Source of the DNA: Winogradskyella epiphytica
Lineage (GTDB): Bacteria > Bacteroidota > Bacteroidia > Flavobacteriales > Flavobacteriaceae
NCBI RefSeq assembly: GCF_003217215.1
Contig: NZ_QJTD01000001.1
Span: 372,001 to 436,000, forward strand
Reading direction: 5' to 3'
DNA: 64,000 nt
The notes beneath the pieces are model-generated. The model was not told where the DNA came from and did not search any database. It was given only the letters and a program-made list of their open reading frames with translations. Below, piece by piece: positions 45,184 to 55,396 of the stretch (within the stretch, counting starts at the first letter, position 1; every line of letters begins with the position of its first letter). The position numbers and the translations under genes were made by a program.

Positions 45184-46245
45184 ATGAAAACAGATATAAA
45201 TATTACAGAACTTTTGGGGGAAAAAGCAGCCTTCTATTTGGATCACGTTTGTGAAAAAATAACCAAGGATGAATTGCAAACCCCCAGCAAGAGCAGTCTT
45301 GACAAGGTATTTGGCAATAGCAACAGAAATCCGCAGGTACTGCGAAGCCTTGCACAATTGTACAACCACGGAAACCTGGGCGGTACCGGCTACCTGAGTA
45401 TCCTGCCCGTGGATCAAGGTATTGAACACAGTGCAGCCTTTTCATTTTATAAAAATCCAGACTACTTCGACCCGGAGAATATTATAAAACTCGCTATTGA
45501 AGCTGGTTGCAACGGTGTAGCATCAACTTTTGGAGTCCTTGGGTTGAACGCTCGAAAATATGCCCATAAAATTCCATTTATAGTTAAGATTAATCACAAT
45601 GAATTGCTCACCTACCCCAATAAATATGACCAAACCTTATTTGGGAAAGTAAAAAGTGCTTGGGACATGGGAGCCGTGGCTGTGGGTGCCACCATTTATT
45701 TTGGTTCCAAAGAAAGCAACAGGCAACTCAACGAAATAGCCGAAGCTTTTGAAGAAGCCCACAATCTGGGGATGGCTACTATTCTATGGTGCTATACACG
45801 AAATGAAGCTTTCAAAATAGAAAATGAAGATTATCACGCAGCGGCCGATATAACCGGACAAGCAAATCATTTAGGCGTAACTATTCAAGCAGACATCATT
45901 AAACAAAAATTACCGACCAATAATTTCGGATTTAAAGAAATAGGATTCGGAAAATATGACGATGATATGTATGAAGCGTTGACTACAGACCATCCCATTG
46001 ACCTTTGCAGATTACAGGTGGCCAATTGTTATATGGGTAAAATAGGGCTGATAAATTCTGGTGGTGGTTCCAAAGGCAAATCAGATTTGTCCGAAGCTGT
46101 AACAACTGCCGTTATCAATAAAAGGGCTGGTGGTTCTGGGCTGATAATGGGAAGAAAAGCATTTCAAAAACCCTTTAGCGAAGGCGTGAGAGTATTACAA
46201 TCCGTTCAGGAAGTGTATCTGGATAATAAAATTAATATAGCATAA
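45184..46245 (+). CDS. fbaB: Class I fructose-1,6-bisphosphate aldolase
   Basis: This 353-residue protein belongs to the FbaB/DhnA-type Schiff-base aldolases. [31 protein letters not shown] and VGATIYFGS fit the family, and the Lys region [11 protein letters not shown] carries the probable Schiff-base lysine. [13 protein letters not shown] is the phosphate-binding block. It splits FBP to two triose phosphates without a metal. Running metal-free is a fitting choice for a metal-stressed cell. It lies 101 bp after the GAPDH gene. Confidence 0.92.
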   Translation: MKTDINITELLGEKAAFYLDHVCEKITKDELQTPSKSSLDKVFGNSNRNPQVLRSLAQLYNHGNLGGTGYLSILPVDQGIEHSAAFSFYKNPDYFDPENIIKLAIEAGCNGVASTFGVLGLNARKYAHKIPFIVKINHNELLTYPNKYDQTLFGKVKSAWDMGAVAVGATIYFGSKESNRQLNEIAEAFEEAHNLGMATILWCYTRNEAFKIENEDYHAAADITGQANHLGVTIQADIIKQKLPTNNFGFKEIGFGKYDDDMYEALTTDHPIDLCRLQVANCYMGKIGLINSGGGSKGKSDLSEAVTTAVINKRAGGSGLIMGRKAFQKPFSEGVRVLQSVQEVYLDNKINIA

Positions 46246-46253
46246 TCAACAGA

Positions 46254-47597
46254 ATGTTTGACACAGAGATAAAATCATTAAAATCACTTAACCACTACCT
46301 CATAAGATTGGTAGAAAGTCGTCTATGGCTTAAGGTAATCATTGCCTTGTTTTTAGGTGTTGGATTTGGTCTGCTATTGAGCCCACAAAATGGATGGATT
46401 TCTAAAGAAACAGCAGATATCGCGGGGAATTGGCTGGCATTGCCTGGTGTACTATTTCTGAAACTGGTTCAAATGATTATGATTCCGTTGATTGTGGCTT
46501 CCATCATTACTGGAATAGCAAGTAATGATAAGGACAATCTAAAAAAATTAGGTGGTGGGGTTTTGTTATATTTTCTAGGTACTACGATAGTTTCGGTAAG
46601 TTTGGGTGTCATACTATCTCAACTTTTTAGACCTGGTCGCTTTTTACATCAACAGGCTCTAGCTGAACATAATGAAATTACAGCTGTTCCAACGGAAAAT
46701 CCAGAGCTTTCCTTCGGAATTGAAACGATTCCTGATGCCATCTCAAACTTACTTCCCGAAAACCCGTTGGCATCTATGGTAAGTGGTGAAATGTTAAGCA
46801 TTGTAATTTTCACAATCATTATTGGTGTAGCTGTGCTATCACTTGAAAATGCCTTACTGCGCCCAGTGAAGCTGCTTCTAACTGCCATTCAGGAAGTCTG
46901 TATGACAGTAGTAAAATGGTCAATGCTTCTAGTGCCTATTGCTGTTTTCGGACTTATGGCGCAGCTTACCTCTAGTGTTGGTTTAAGTTCTCTTTCCGGT
47001 CTCACCTATTATGTTGGCGTCGTCCTGCTCGGTCTATTACTTTTGGTAATTTTCTATTTAGGGCTAATTGTGCTTCTTGGAAAAGCAAACCCTATGCATT
47101 TCCTAAAAAAAATAAGGGACGTTCAATTATTGGCCTTTTCAACCACAAGCTCTGCGGCCGTGATGCCACTTTCCCTTCAAACAGCCGAAGAAGAATTGAA
47201 GGTGGACAAGACCATTAGCAATTTTATTATTCCCATAGGTGCAACCGTCAATATGGATGGCACTGCACTCTATCAAACCATAACTACGCTATTCATAGCC
47301 CAAGCCTATGGCTTGGAAATGAGTTTGCTCAATATTATTGTGGTCATCGTAACCATCGTTGCTGCTTCAATCGGCACACCTGCCATTCCCGGAGGTGGTG
47401 TGGTGATACTCGCTTCTGTTTTGGGAAGTGTCGGTATCCCAGCCGAAGGCATCATCATTATTATTGGTGTAGAAAGATTGTTGGGAATGTTCAGGACTGC
47501 TGTAAACGTAACGGGTGACCTCACAGCTTGTATGGTTTTTAATAGGTTTTATGGTAAAACCCCAATATTGGTTAATGATAAAACTTTAAAAATATGA
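46254..47597 (+). CDS. Dicarboxylate/amino acid:cation symporter (DAACS family)
   Basis: This 447-residue protein has 8 or more membrane spans and reentrant loops. IPIGATVNMDGTALYQ (about 325-340) is the hallmark of the sodium:dicarboxylate family, and AFSTTSSAAVMPLSL marks the first hairpin. It imports C4-dicarboxylates, glutamate or a similar acid with Na+ or H+. It starts 8 bp after the aldolase gene and overlaps the next gene by 4 bp. Confidence 0.92.
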   Translation: MFDTEIKSLKSLNHYLIRLVESRLWLKVIIALFLGVGFGLLLSPQNGWISKETADIAGNWLALPGVLFLKLVQMIMIPLIVASIITGIASNDKDNLKKLGGGVLLYFLGTTIVSVSLGVILSQLFRPGRFLHQQALAEHNEITAVPTENPELSFGIETIPDAISNLLPENPLASMVSGEMLSIVIFTIIIGVAVLSLENALLRPVKLLLTAIQEVCMTVVKWSMLLVPIAVFGLMAQLTSSVGLSSLSGLTYYVGVVLLGLLLLVIFYLGLIVLLGKANPMHFLKKIRDVQLLAFSTTSSAAVMPLSLQTAEEELKVDKTISNFIIPIGATVNMDGTALYQTITTLFIAQAYGLEMSLLNIIVVIVTIVAASIGTPAIPGGGVVILASVLGSVGIPAEGIIIIIGVERLLGMFRTAVNVTGDLTACMVFNRFYGKTPILVNDKTLKI

Positions 47598-48511
47598 CAT
47601 TACTACTCATATCCATATTTTTCATTTTTCCTGTGGTCGCTATAGCAGGATATCAACATTATAAGATTGTTAAGCACCCAGCTTATGATGCTGACAAAAC
47701 ACTCTTAAATTATGAAATTATAGGTGCGGGTGAAAACAAACTCGTTTTGCTGCACGGTTTGACAGGGTCATTGAATTATTGGAAACGCAATTTAGAAAGC
47801 ATTTCAAAAACACACACTTTGCTATTAATAGACCTTTTGGGTTTTGGTGATTCGCCAAAACCACAAAGTGATTATTCGCTTTCAGTTCAACTAAAAGCTT
47901 TAGAATTGGTTTTGCAAAAAGAAGGATTCAATGATGGAAAAACCATAGTTGCCGGTCATTCTATGGGCGCTATAATTTCAATGGCCCTATTGGAAAAACA
48001 CTCAAATTGGCTCAAAGCAGGCATTTTTATTGGAATACCTGTTTATCAGGATGCAGATGAATTTAAAAAAATTATGTCCTCACATTCCTTTGTGGACAGA
48101 ATATCAACAAGCAGATTCTCTAAATACATCTGTATGATTCATCCCATTTTTATGTCGCGTGCATTTAAACCAGACAACCTCACGGATGATGTTTATGAAG
48201 ATGCAAAAAAACACCATTGGCAGAGCTACTATTATTCGCTTACGAGGATAATCCTAAAAACAGATTTATACGGGATTGCAAGAAAGATTAGAAACACAAA
48301 AGTGCTTTTCATTCACGGAGCAAAGGACACTACTGCACCGCTCAAAAATGCTATAGACTTATCAAGAGAATTTACAAACGTAAAAACTGTTACCTCTACA
48401 GGGGGAGACCATCAGTTCTTTCTAAAAGAAGCAGAATTTGTATGGAAGACCATCCAAGATTTTTCTGTTTCAGATAAAAAATCACAAAAAACAATTTTAA
48501 ATGAATACTAA
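47594..48511 (+). CDS. Alpha/beta hydrolase
   Basis: This 305-residue protein has an N-terminal membrane span (about 2-20), then an alpha/beta hydrolase fold: LLHGLTG (oxyanion), GHSMGA (nucleophile Ser), HGAKDTTAP (Asp) and GGDHQFF (His). The substrate is unknown. It overlaps the symporter by 4 bp and PFK by 11 bp, so it is tightly coupled to a sugar-metabolic operon. A membrane-anchored esterase is most likely. Confidence 0.85.
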   Translation: MTLLLISIFFIFPVVAIAGYQHYKIVKHPAYDADKTLLNYEIIGAGENKLVLLHGLTGSLNYWKRNLESISKTHTLLLIDLLGFGDSPKPQSDYSLSVQLKALELVLQKEGFNDGKTIVAGHSMGAIISMALLEKHSNWLKAGIFIGIPVYQDADEFKKIMSSHSFVDRISTSRFSKYICMIHPIFMSRAFKPDNLTDDVYEDAKKHHWQSYYYSLTRIILKTDLYGIARKIRNTKVLFIHGAKDTTAPLKNAIDLSREFTNVKTVTSTGGDHQFFLKEAEFVWKTIQDFSVSDKKSQKTILNEY

Positions 48512-49475
48512 TAAAATTAAACATATAGGTGTATTTACCTCTGGAGGTGATAGTCCAGGGATGAATTCAGCCTTGTACGCCATTGCAAAAATGGCTGAAG
48601 CAACTGGTATAAAAGTTAGTGGTTTTAGAAAAGGATATGAAGGATTGATAGACGGTGACTTGGTTCAATTTAAATCACACGAATTACAAAAACTGACCCA
48701 AAAGGGTGGCACAATTCTAAAGACCGCACGAAGCAAACGTTTTCTCGAACTGGAAGGTCGAAAAAAAGCCTTGCAAACTCTAAATGTAAACAAAATAGAC
48801 GCTTTAATTGCCATAGGTGGTGATGGTACTTTTAAAGGTCTATTGGCTTTTTCAGAGATATGCGATATCCCATTCATAGGGATTCCCGGAACTATTGATA
48901 ACGATATTTCGGGTACGGATTACACCCTTGGTTTCGATTCCGCTGTTAACACAGCCATTGAAAACATTGATAAAATAAGGGATACTGCCGAATCTCACAA
49001 TCGGGTATTTATCGTGGAAGTAATGGGTAGAGATTCTGGCTATATCGGCATTCATTCAGGATTGATGGTTGGCGCTGATGCCATACTCATCCCAGAGAGC
49101 GATACCGACTTTATTAACCTTTTAGATAAAGTGAAAAATTACGATAGCGAAGATGCTTTTCTTGTCGTGGTTTCAGAAGGCGATGAAATAGGTGCCGAAC
49201 TTGTTTCTTCAAAAATAAAGGAAGTCAACCCCAATGTCGATTTACGCATAACAAAACTTGGGCACGTACAGCGTGGTGGAAATCCTTCTGCTTTAGATAG
49301 GATGTTGGGTATTAGGCTTGGGGTGGAAGCCGTAAAATCACTTTTACAAAGTAAAAAGAATGTAATGGTCGGGATTTTAAACAATCAATTGCACTTAACC
49401 CCTTTTAATGAAGTGGTCAAACAACATCAGGTCAATAAAGAATTGCACGAACTCTTAGAACTATTTGGAACATAA
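48501..49475 (+). CDS. pfkA: 6-phosphofructokinase
   Basis: This 324-residue protein carries GVFTSGGDSPGMNSAL at the start, then GGDGTFKG (with Gly after GGD, as in ATP-dependent enzymes), GIPGTIDNDI (catalytic Asp) and MGRDSGYIG. It commits fructose-6-phosphate to FBP with ATP. The length is that of bacterial type PfkA. It follows the hydrolase with overlap and precedes the D-lactate-dehydrogenase-like gene by 3 bp. Confidence 0.95.
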   Translation: MNTNKIKHIGVFTSGGDSPGMNSALYAIAKMAEATGIKVSGFRKGYEGLIDGDLVQFKSHELQKLTQKGGTILKTARSKRFLELEGRKKALQTLNVNKIDALIAIGGDGTFKGLLAFSEICDIPFIGIPGTIDNDISGTDYTLGFDSAVNTAIENIDKIRDTAESHNRVFIVEVMGRDSGYIGIHSGLMVGADAILIPESDTDFINLLDKVKNYDSEDAFLVVVSEGDEIGAELVSSKIKEVNPNVDLRITKLGHVQRGGNPSALDRMLGIRLGVEAVKSLLQSKKNVMVGILNNQLHLTPFNEVVKQHQVNKELHELLELFGT

Positions 49476-49478
49476 ATT

Positions 49479-50474
49479 ATGAAAACAACAATATACAGCA
49501 CACATAAATTCGATAAGCCTTCCATTGAAAACGCTAATAAAGGAAAACATCAATTGAATTTTCTGGAATTTAGGCTAACAAAGGAAACCGCCTTATTGGC
49601 AGAAGGTTCAAAGGCCATAGCACTTTTCTCAAGTGACGATGCCTCTTCGGAAGTTTTGGATATTTTACACAAACTAGGCATAAAATTTATCGCATTACGT
49701 TCGGCAGGTTTCAATCACGTCGATTTAGAAAAAGCAGCTGAATTGAATATAAAAGTGGCCCGTGTCCCAGCCTATTCACCTTATGCCATTGCAGAACATA
49801 CAATGGCTTTGATACTTGCATTAAACCGAAGACTGATTAAAGCCCACAATAGAGTGCGCGAACAAAACTTTTCATTAAACGGTCTCACTGGTTTTGACCT
49901 AAATGGGAAAACCGTTGGCGTGATTGGAACAGGAAAAATAGGGTCTGTACTCGTAAAAATACTTCACGGATTCGGCTGCAATATTCTTGCCCAGGATATA
50001 GAAGAAAGCAAAGACCTAATTGATAAATATGGCGTAATCTATTCAGATTGTGCGACGCTCTGTAAGCACGCGGATATAATAAGCCTGCACGTGCCATTAA
50101 AAGCTTCAACAAAACATTTAATAAATAAAGAGCATATAGCACTAATGAAATCTGGAGTAATGCTCATCAATACAAGTCGTGGTGGGTTGGTGGACACCAA
50201 GGCAGTTATCGAAGGATTGAAAACTAAAAAAATAGGGTATTTAGGACTGGATGTTTATGAGGAAGAAGAAGGATTGTTCTTTGAAGACCATTCCGATGAC
50301 ATTTTGCAAGACGATGTGATTGCACGCTTAATGACTTTCAACAATGTACTAATTACAAGCCATCAAGCTTTTTTAACCAAAACCGCATTGACCAATATTG
50401 CAGAAACAACCATATATAATCTGGATTGTTTTGAAAAACAAAAACCTTCTGGAAATGAAATTAGCATTAATTAA
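49479..50474 (+). CDS. ldhA: D-2-hydroxyacid dehydrogenase (D-lactate dehydrogenase-like)
   Basis: This 331-residue protein has a GTGKIGSVLVKILHGFG Rossmann motif (about 150), TSRGGLVD with the catalytic Arg region, and SHQAFLT carrying the active-site His (about 295). The order and length match fermentative D-lactate dehydrogenases, where pyruvate is reduced with NADH. It sits directly after phosphofructokinase, so recycling of NADH during glycolysis is the natural reading. The exact substrate cannot be fixed from sequence. Confidence 0.88.
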   Translation: MKTTIYSTHKFDKPSIENANKGKHQLNFLEFRLTKETALLAEGSKAIALFSSDDASSEVLDILHKLGIKFIALRSAGFNHVDLEKAAELNIKVARVPAYSPYAIAEHTMALILALNRRLIKAHNRVREQNFSLNGLTGFDLNGKTVGVIGTGKIGSVLVKILHGFGCNILAQDIEESKDLIDKYGVIYSDCATLCKHADIISLHVPLKASTKHLINKEHIALMKSGVMLINTSRGGLVDTKAVIEGLKTKKIGYLGLDVYEEEEGLFFEDHSDDILQDDVIARLMTFNNVLITSHQAFLTKTALTNIAETTIYNLDCFEKQKPSGNEISIN

Positions 50475-50492
50475 TAGTTAAAAACAAATATT

Positions 50493-51323
50493 ATGAAAAA
50501 CATACTCGTACCAACAGACTTTTCAAAAAATTGCAATAAAGCAGAAGAACTCGGAATTGAAATGGCAAAGCTTTACAATTCCGAAATCCATTTTTTCCAT
50601 TTGATGAAAACCCCGTTAGAATGGGTAAAGTTGGATAAACAAAAAGAAAAACAGCACCCAGAAACAGTAAAGCAAATAGGCATCGCAAAAGCCTACCTGA
50701 GAGAACTGGAGAAAAAAGCAGAACGACAAGGCCTTGAATGCAGGACTTTTCTTAAATTTGATGGTGGTCAGGCAAATATCCTTAAACATTCGGGTCATTT
50801 TCATCACGATTTTATAGTTACGGGAAGTAGTGGCACCCGAGGCGGTATACGTGAGTTAATGGGAAGCAACGTAGAAAAAATTGTTAGGAAAGCTGATGTA
50901 CCAGTTGTTGTAGTCAAGGATGAAGAAGTATCCTTTCCTTTTAAGGATATCGTTTTTGTTTCAGATTTTCTTCAAGATGTAAGCGATGTATTTAAGCAAG
51001 TTATTTCGATTGCTGAAAAATGCGGCGCACATATCCATTTATTGAGGGTCAATACTCAGACCGATTTTAACAGTATAGAACAAGGGTTGGATCCCATCAA
51101 GGAGTTCCTGAAAAAATTCCCCGATTTGGATAACTTCTCAATGAATGTATATAACGAACCAGACGTAGAAACAGGGATAAACAATTATTTACGATATAAA
51201 AATGCCGATTTAATCGCAATGTGTACTCACGGACGTACAGGCTTTTTAAGCTTATTCTCTAAAAGCATCGCAGAGGGTGTAACCAATCACTCCGAATTAC
51301 CAGTAATGACTATTAAAATGTAA
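50493..51323 (+). CDS. Universal stress protein, two tandem domains
   Basis: This 276-residue protein has two Usp domains. The first starts ILVPTDFSKNCNKAEELG and ends with GSSGTRGGIRELMGSNVEKIV. The second ends with CTHGRTGFLSLFSKSIAEGV and carries the same glycine pattern. Tandem Usp proteins bind ATP or other nucleotides and help survival under starvation or low oxygen. It opens the second half of the metabolic block and overlaps nothing. Confidence 0.92.
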   Translation: MKNILVPTDFSKNCNKAEELGIEMAKLYNSEIHFFHLMKTPLEWVKLDKQKEKQHPETVKQIGIAKAYLRELEKKAERQGLECRTFLKFDGGQANILKHSGHFHHDFIVTGSSGTRGGIRELMGSNVEKIVRKADVPVVVVKDEEVSFPFKDIVFVSDFLQDVSDVFKQVISIAEKCGAHIHLLRVNTQTDFNSIEQGLDPIKEFLKKFPDLDNFSMNVYNEPDVETGINNYLRYKNADLIAMCTHGRTGFLSLFSKSIAEGVTNHSELPVMTIKM

Positions 51324-51325
51324 CA

Positions 51326-52168
51326 ATGAATAAATCAGTCTTAATAAAAAAATACTCTGGTGAGTACGAAGCCTTTGATGTAAACAAACTCATCAACTCC
51401 CTGCGGCGTTCACGGGCAGATGAGGATATTATTCAAGATATAGCCCGGAAAGTACAAGAGCAGATTGAAAAAGGAATGACAACCAAAAAAATCTATCAGT
51501 TGGCTTTCAAGATGCTAAAACGAAAATCTAGGGTAAGTGCCTCAAAGTACAAGCTCAAAAAAGCTTTAATGGAACTAGGTCCAACCGGTTTTCCATTTGA
51601 AAAATTAGTAGGCAAACTATTGGCACACGAAGGTTTTGATACAGAAGTTGATGTTATTGTCCAAGGTAATTGTGTTCAACACGAAATAGATGTGATAGCG
51701 CAAAAAGACAATAATCATTATATGATTGAATGCAAATACCATAGCGATCAAGGCCGAGTTTGCAACGTGAAGATTCCATTATACATCAATTCAAGATTTT
51801 TAGATGTAGAAAAAAATTGGGAACGCCAAAAAGGTCACGATACTAAACTTCACAAAGGAGGCGTCTATACAAATACACGATTTACAAGTGATGCGGTACA
51901 ATATGGTAAATGCGTTGGGCTATTATTGACAAGTTGGGATTACCCAATGGATAACGGGTTAAAAGACAGAATAGATAAAGCTGGTCTGCACCCATTGACC
52001 GCATTGACAACGCTGACCAAAGCTGAGAAATCAAAGCTATTGGACAAGGGAATTGTGCTCTGTAAAGAGCTTCACGAAAATCCTGCGTTATTAGAGCAGA
52101 TAGGGGTTGACAAAAAAAGGCACAAAAATATTTTGGCAGATTCAAAAGAGCTGTGCCAAAGCACTTAA
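51326..52168 (+). CDS. ATP-cone domain fused to an Mrr-like nuclease domain
   Basis: This 280-residue protein starts with an ATP-cone (about 1-85: IKKYSGEYEAFDVNKLINSL), the nucleotide-sensing domain known from ribonucleotide reductase. It is followed by a PD-(D/E)xK fold of Mrr type with EIDVIAQKDNNHYMIECKYH (about 127-146), giving D, E and K. It lies in an AMP/PRPP cluster, so its nuclease activity may be gated by the ATP/dATP or AMP level. This is inference from domain pairing. Confidence 0.85.
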   Translation: MNKSVLIKKYSGEYEAFDVNKLINSLRRSRADEDIIQDIARKVQEQIEKGMTTKKIYQLAFKMLKRKSRVSASKYKLKKALMELGPTGFPFEKLVGKLLAHEGFDTEVDVIVQGNCVQHEIDVIAQKDNNHYMIECKYHSDQGRVCNVKIPLYINSRFLDVEKNWERQKGHDTKLHKGGVYTNTRFTSDAVQYGKCVGLLLTSWDYPMDNGLKDRIDKAGLHPLTALTTLTKAEKSKLLDKGIVLCKELHENPALLEQIGVDKKRHKNILADSKELCQST

Positions 52169-52209
52169 GAGTAAATGATATAATAGTTCAATAATCTTAA
52201 AATAACCAG

Positions 52210-52464
52210 ATGAAAACAGATGAAACCCAAAAACAGAACACAATAGATTTGGAGCCATTTTACCAAGCATTGGAAGATGATTCTAAACTACTTGAAGAAG
52301 CCCTCGAAATATTATTGGGTATGGTACACTTCGAGCCTAAATCCGTAAAGAAGTTGGCACTCGTAATAAAAGAGGATTCCCGCAATCTATATAACGAAAT
52401 AGCGGAATTGAGCAAATCGAACCAAGACAAAGGAAATACGCCTTCCTGTTGTGGTGGACATTAA
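52210..52464 (+). CDS. Small acidic protein ending in a CCGGH motif
   Basis: This 84-residue protein is helical, with an acidic centre (EPFYQALEDDSKLLEEALEILL), and ends SCCGGH, a likely metal or redox site. No family is recognised. It lies between the ATP-cone protein and the RNase-like gene in the same direction. Confidence 0.65.
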   Translation: MKTDETQKQNTIDLEPFYQALEDDSKLLEEALEILLGMVHFEPKSVKKLALVIKEDSRNLYNEIAELSKSNQDKGNTPSCCGGH

Positions 52465-52478
52465 TAAATACTATAACG

Positions 52479-53855
52479 ATGAAAAACAAAAAAATAAACA
52501 TCCACTTTTTGGGAGCGGCAGGCACCGTGACTGGCTCAAAATATTTGGTGGATACAGGAGATAGAAAGATACTTATAGACTGTGGCCTCTTCCAAGGGTT
52601 AAAGGAATTACGCCTTAAAAACTGGGAGTACCCACCTGTTAATGTAGGTGATATTGATGCTGTTTTGCTTACCCACGGTCATATGGACCATACAGGTTAT
52701 TTACCCAGATTGGTAAAACAAGGCTTCAATGGTCCCATTTATGGTACGAATCCTACTTTGGACATTGCAAAAATCATTTTGAATGATAGTGCAAAAATAC
52801 AGGAGCAAGAAGCCGAACGTGCCAATAAGGAAGGCTATTCCAAACATAGTCCCGCAGAACCATTATACGATTTAAAGGATGTAGAAAAAACTATCCCACA
52901 CTTTAAAGGAATTCCACAATCACAATGGATTCCGTTATTTGATGGTATTAGGGCTCGCTTCCAATACAACGGACATATTCTGGGTGCAACCTATATTGAG
53001 TTGGATGTGCACGGAAAACGTTTTGTCTTTTCAGGAGACATTGGTAGAACCAATGATTTATTGCTCTATCCACCCCTTAAACCAAAAAAAGCGGATGTGC
53101 TTTTCATTGAATCCACTTATGGTGGAAGGTTTCATCCCGATGAAATAGAAGCACTTCCACATATTGAAAAATTAGTAAATGATACCATCAACAGAGATGG
53201 TAGCTTATTTGTCCCAAGCTTTTCGGTAGAACGTGCCCAGCTAATGATGCTCATCTTTTGGAAATTATTGAAAGAAAAGAAAATCCCCAGAGTACAAATG
53301 ATTATGGACAGCCCGATGGGTGCCAATGTATTGGAACTGTTTCATAGAACTCGCGATTGGCACAGATTGGAGGACAACGAATGTGACGAAATGTGTTCTC
53401 ACTTTACGGTCGTAAGCAGTTATCGTGAAACAATGGAAATAAGAACAGATAACAAACCAAAAATCGTGATTGCAGGAAGCGGAATGCTCACAGGGGGAAG
53501 AATGCTAAACTATCTTGAAACACAGGCACAAAATCCAAATAACACCTTACTTTTTGTAGGCTATCAAGCTGAAGGCACTCGTGGCAGAAAATTATTGGAA
53601 GGTGAAAAAGAACTAAAAGTATATGGAAAATGGGTGCCGTTTAAAATGCAAGTAGCAGAAATTGAAGGGCTTTCGGCACACGCAGACCACGCAGAGCTTA
53701 TGGACTGGATGGACAGTATAAAAAACAAACCCGAACGCATTTTCATTATACACGGTGAAAAAGAGAGTGCAGAAGCATTGCAAAAAGGCATCAAGGAAAC
53801 TTATGGGTGGGATGCAGAAATTCCGCAATTATACACTATCGAAGAAATAGAATAA
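52479..53855 (+). CDS. MBL-fold beta-CASP RNase-like protein
   Basis: The frame is open from 52449, but MKNKKINIHFLGAAGTVTGS at 52479 is the natural start (458 residues). HGHMDHTGYLP (about 64-74) is the zinc site. SGDIGRTND, ESTYGGR and a late SAHADHAELMDWM, then IIHGEKESAEAL, are the further motifs. This is the layout of CPSF-type metallo-beta-lactamase ribonucleases, which cut or trim RNA. In clusters with AMP phosphorylase they are thought to recycle RNA to nucleotides. Activity here is predicted only. Confidence 0.9.
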   Translation: MKNKKINIHFLGAAGTVTGSKYLVDTGDRKILIDCGLFQGLKELRLKNWEYPPVNVGDIDAVLLTHGHMDHTGYLPRLVKQGFNGPIYGTNPTLDIAKIILNDSAKIQEQEAERANKEGYSKHSPAEPLYDLKDVEKTIPHFKGIPQSQWIPLFDGIRARFQYNGHILGATYIELDVHGKRFVFSGDIGRTNDLLLYPPLKPKKADVLFIESTYGGRFHPDEIEALPHIEKLVNDTINRDGSLFVPSFSVERAQLMMLIFWKLLKEKKIPRVQMIMDSPMGANVLELFHRTRDWHRLEDNECDEMCSHFTVVSSYRETMEIRTDNKPKIVIAGSGMLTGGRMLNYLETQAQNPNNTLLFVGYQAEGTRGRKLLEGEKELKVYGKWVPFKMQVAEIEGLSAHADHAELMDWMDSIKNKPERIFIIHGEKESAEALQKGIKETYGWDAEIPQLYTIEEIE

Positions 53856-53883
53856 ATCGAAAAATCACAACAACCAATAATAT

Positions 53884-55386
53884 ATGGACACACACTCAAA
53901 CATATTAAAATACAAACATCTCGGCATCTATACCCAAAACGAGAATGTAGTGTATATGCGCGAAGATTGCCACGTCTGTATTTCAGAAGGGTTTGAGGCA
54001 CTTACCCGAATAAGAATATCGAACGCAAGTACATCAATCGTTGCAAGTCTTAATGTTCTGAATTCTGATATCCTTTTGCCCAATGAAATCGGACTATCAG
54101 ATGCTGCTGCTAAAAAACTCAATGTGTCCCAAAACGATACATTATATGTTTCCCATTTAGAACCTATAGAATCATTAAGCCACGTTAGGGCAAAAATCTA
54201 TAACAAAAAACTGGATTATAAGGCCTATAACAACATCATAACCGATATCGTGGAAGGCGATTATTCCAACATCCACCTTTCGGCATTTATTACTGCCTGT
54301 GCTGGCGACCGAATGGATATTGATGAAATAAGTGACCTTACTAAAGCAATGATTGCTTCCGGAAAGCAACTGAACTGGAACAAGGATATCGTGGTCGACA
54401 AGCATTGCATTGGTGGATTGCCTGGCAATAGAACAACACCATTGGTCGTTGCCATTGTTGCCGCGTATGGTCTTACTATGCCAAAAACATCCTCACGGGC
54501 AATCACTTCACCAGCAGGCACAGCAGATACAATGGAAGTATTGACCAATGTTACGCTCTCTTCCGAGGAAATAAAGACTGTAGTAGAAAAAGAAGGCGGA
54601 TGTTTTGTTTGGGGAGGCACGGCGCAGTTAAGTCCTGCCGATGATGTGCTCATCAAAATTGAAAAAGCCTTGGATATTGATAGCGAAGGGCAGCTCATTG
54701 CTTCAGTACTCTCTAAAAAGGCAGCAGCTGGTTCTACTCACGTGGTCATTGATATTCCCGTGGGAGAAACCGCCAAGGTTCGCAGTACCGAAATGGCTCA
54801 AAAACTAAAAAATCATATGGAAACCGTTGGGACATCTGTTGACTTGAATGTAAAAGTTGTAGTTACGGATGGCACGCAGCCTGTTGGAAGGGGTATCGGT
54901 CCAACATTAGAAGCCATAGATATATTAAAAGTTTTGAAAAATGAGGAAGATGCACCTAAAGACTTAACAGAAAGAGCATTGCTTTTAGCTACTGAACTAT
55001 TAGAACTTTCTGGAAAAGTAGAAAAAGGAAAGGGACTGGAAACCGCACGTGAAATTCTCAAATCTGGAAAAGCATATGAAAAATTCGTAGCCATTTGTAA
55101 GGCGCAAGGTCAATTTTCAAAACCAGTTTTAGCACCTTATAAAATTGAAATTAAAGCTGAAAAGTCAGGCGTTTTGCAACGAATTGATAACCGTAAAATT
55201 GCAAAACTGGCCAAGCTTTCTGGAGCACCACAATCTAAATCGGCAGGGATTCTTCTAAATGTGCATTTGGGAGAACAAATCGAAGAGAACCAACTGCTTT
55301 ATACCATATATGCTGAATCCAAAGGTGAACTTAATTATGCCTTGGAATATGAAAACAACCATAACGACATCATAACTATAAATTAA
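53884..55386 (+). CDS. AMP phosphorylase / thymidine-phosphorylase-family enzyme
   Basis: This 500-residue protein has the archaeal AMP-phosphorylase type layout: an N-terminal domain of about 80 residues ahead of the glycosyltransferase-4-like core. KHCIGGLPGNRTTPLVVAIV (about 174-195) and TSSRAITSPAGTADTMEVL are core signatures. It would convert AMP and phosphate to adenine and ribose-1,5-bisphosphate. Bacterial thymidine phosphorylases are about 440 residues, so the longer head favours the AMP type. It lies beside a PRPP synthetase. Confidence 0.88.
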   Translation: MDTHSNILKYKHLGIYTQNENVVYMREDCHVCISEGFEALTRIRISNASTSIVASLNVLNSDILLPNEIGLSDAAAKKLNVSQNDTLYVSHLEPIESLSHVRAKIYNKKLDYKAYNNIITDIVEGDYSNIHLSAFITACAGDRMDIDEISDLTKAMIASGKQLNWNKDIVVDKHCIGGLPGNRTTPLVVAIVAAYGLTMPKTSSRAITSPAGTADTMEVLTNVTLSSEEIKTVVEKEGGCFVWGGTAQLSPADDVLIKIEKALDIDSEGQLIASVLSKKAAAGSTHVVIDIPVGETAKVRSTEMAQKLKNHMETVGTSVDLNVKVVVTDGTQPVGRGIGPTLEAIDILKVLKNEEDAPKDLTERALLLATELLELSGKVEKGKGLETAREILKSGKAYEKFVAICKAQGQFSKPVLAPYKIEIKAEKSGVLQRIDNRKIAKLAKLSGAPQSKSAGILLNVHLGEQIEENQLLYTIYAESKGELNYALEYENNHNDIITIN

Positions 55387-55396
55387 AGAACATACT

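Noticed and set aside
45203..45445. Minus-strand open frame over the aldolase gene
   Set aside because: It has no family match and lies inside a well-supported gene on the other strand.
52449..52478. Ten-residue N-terminal extension of the RNase-like gene
   Set aside because: It precedes the conserved start and overlaps the preceding gene end; the start at 52479 fits the family better.
53801..54698. Minus-strand open frames of 60-145 residues over the AMP phosphorylase gene
   Set aside because: They are shadows of a strongly supported gene.
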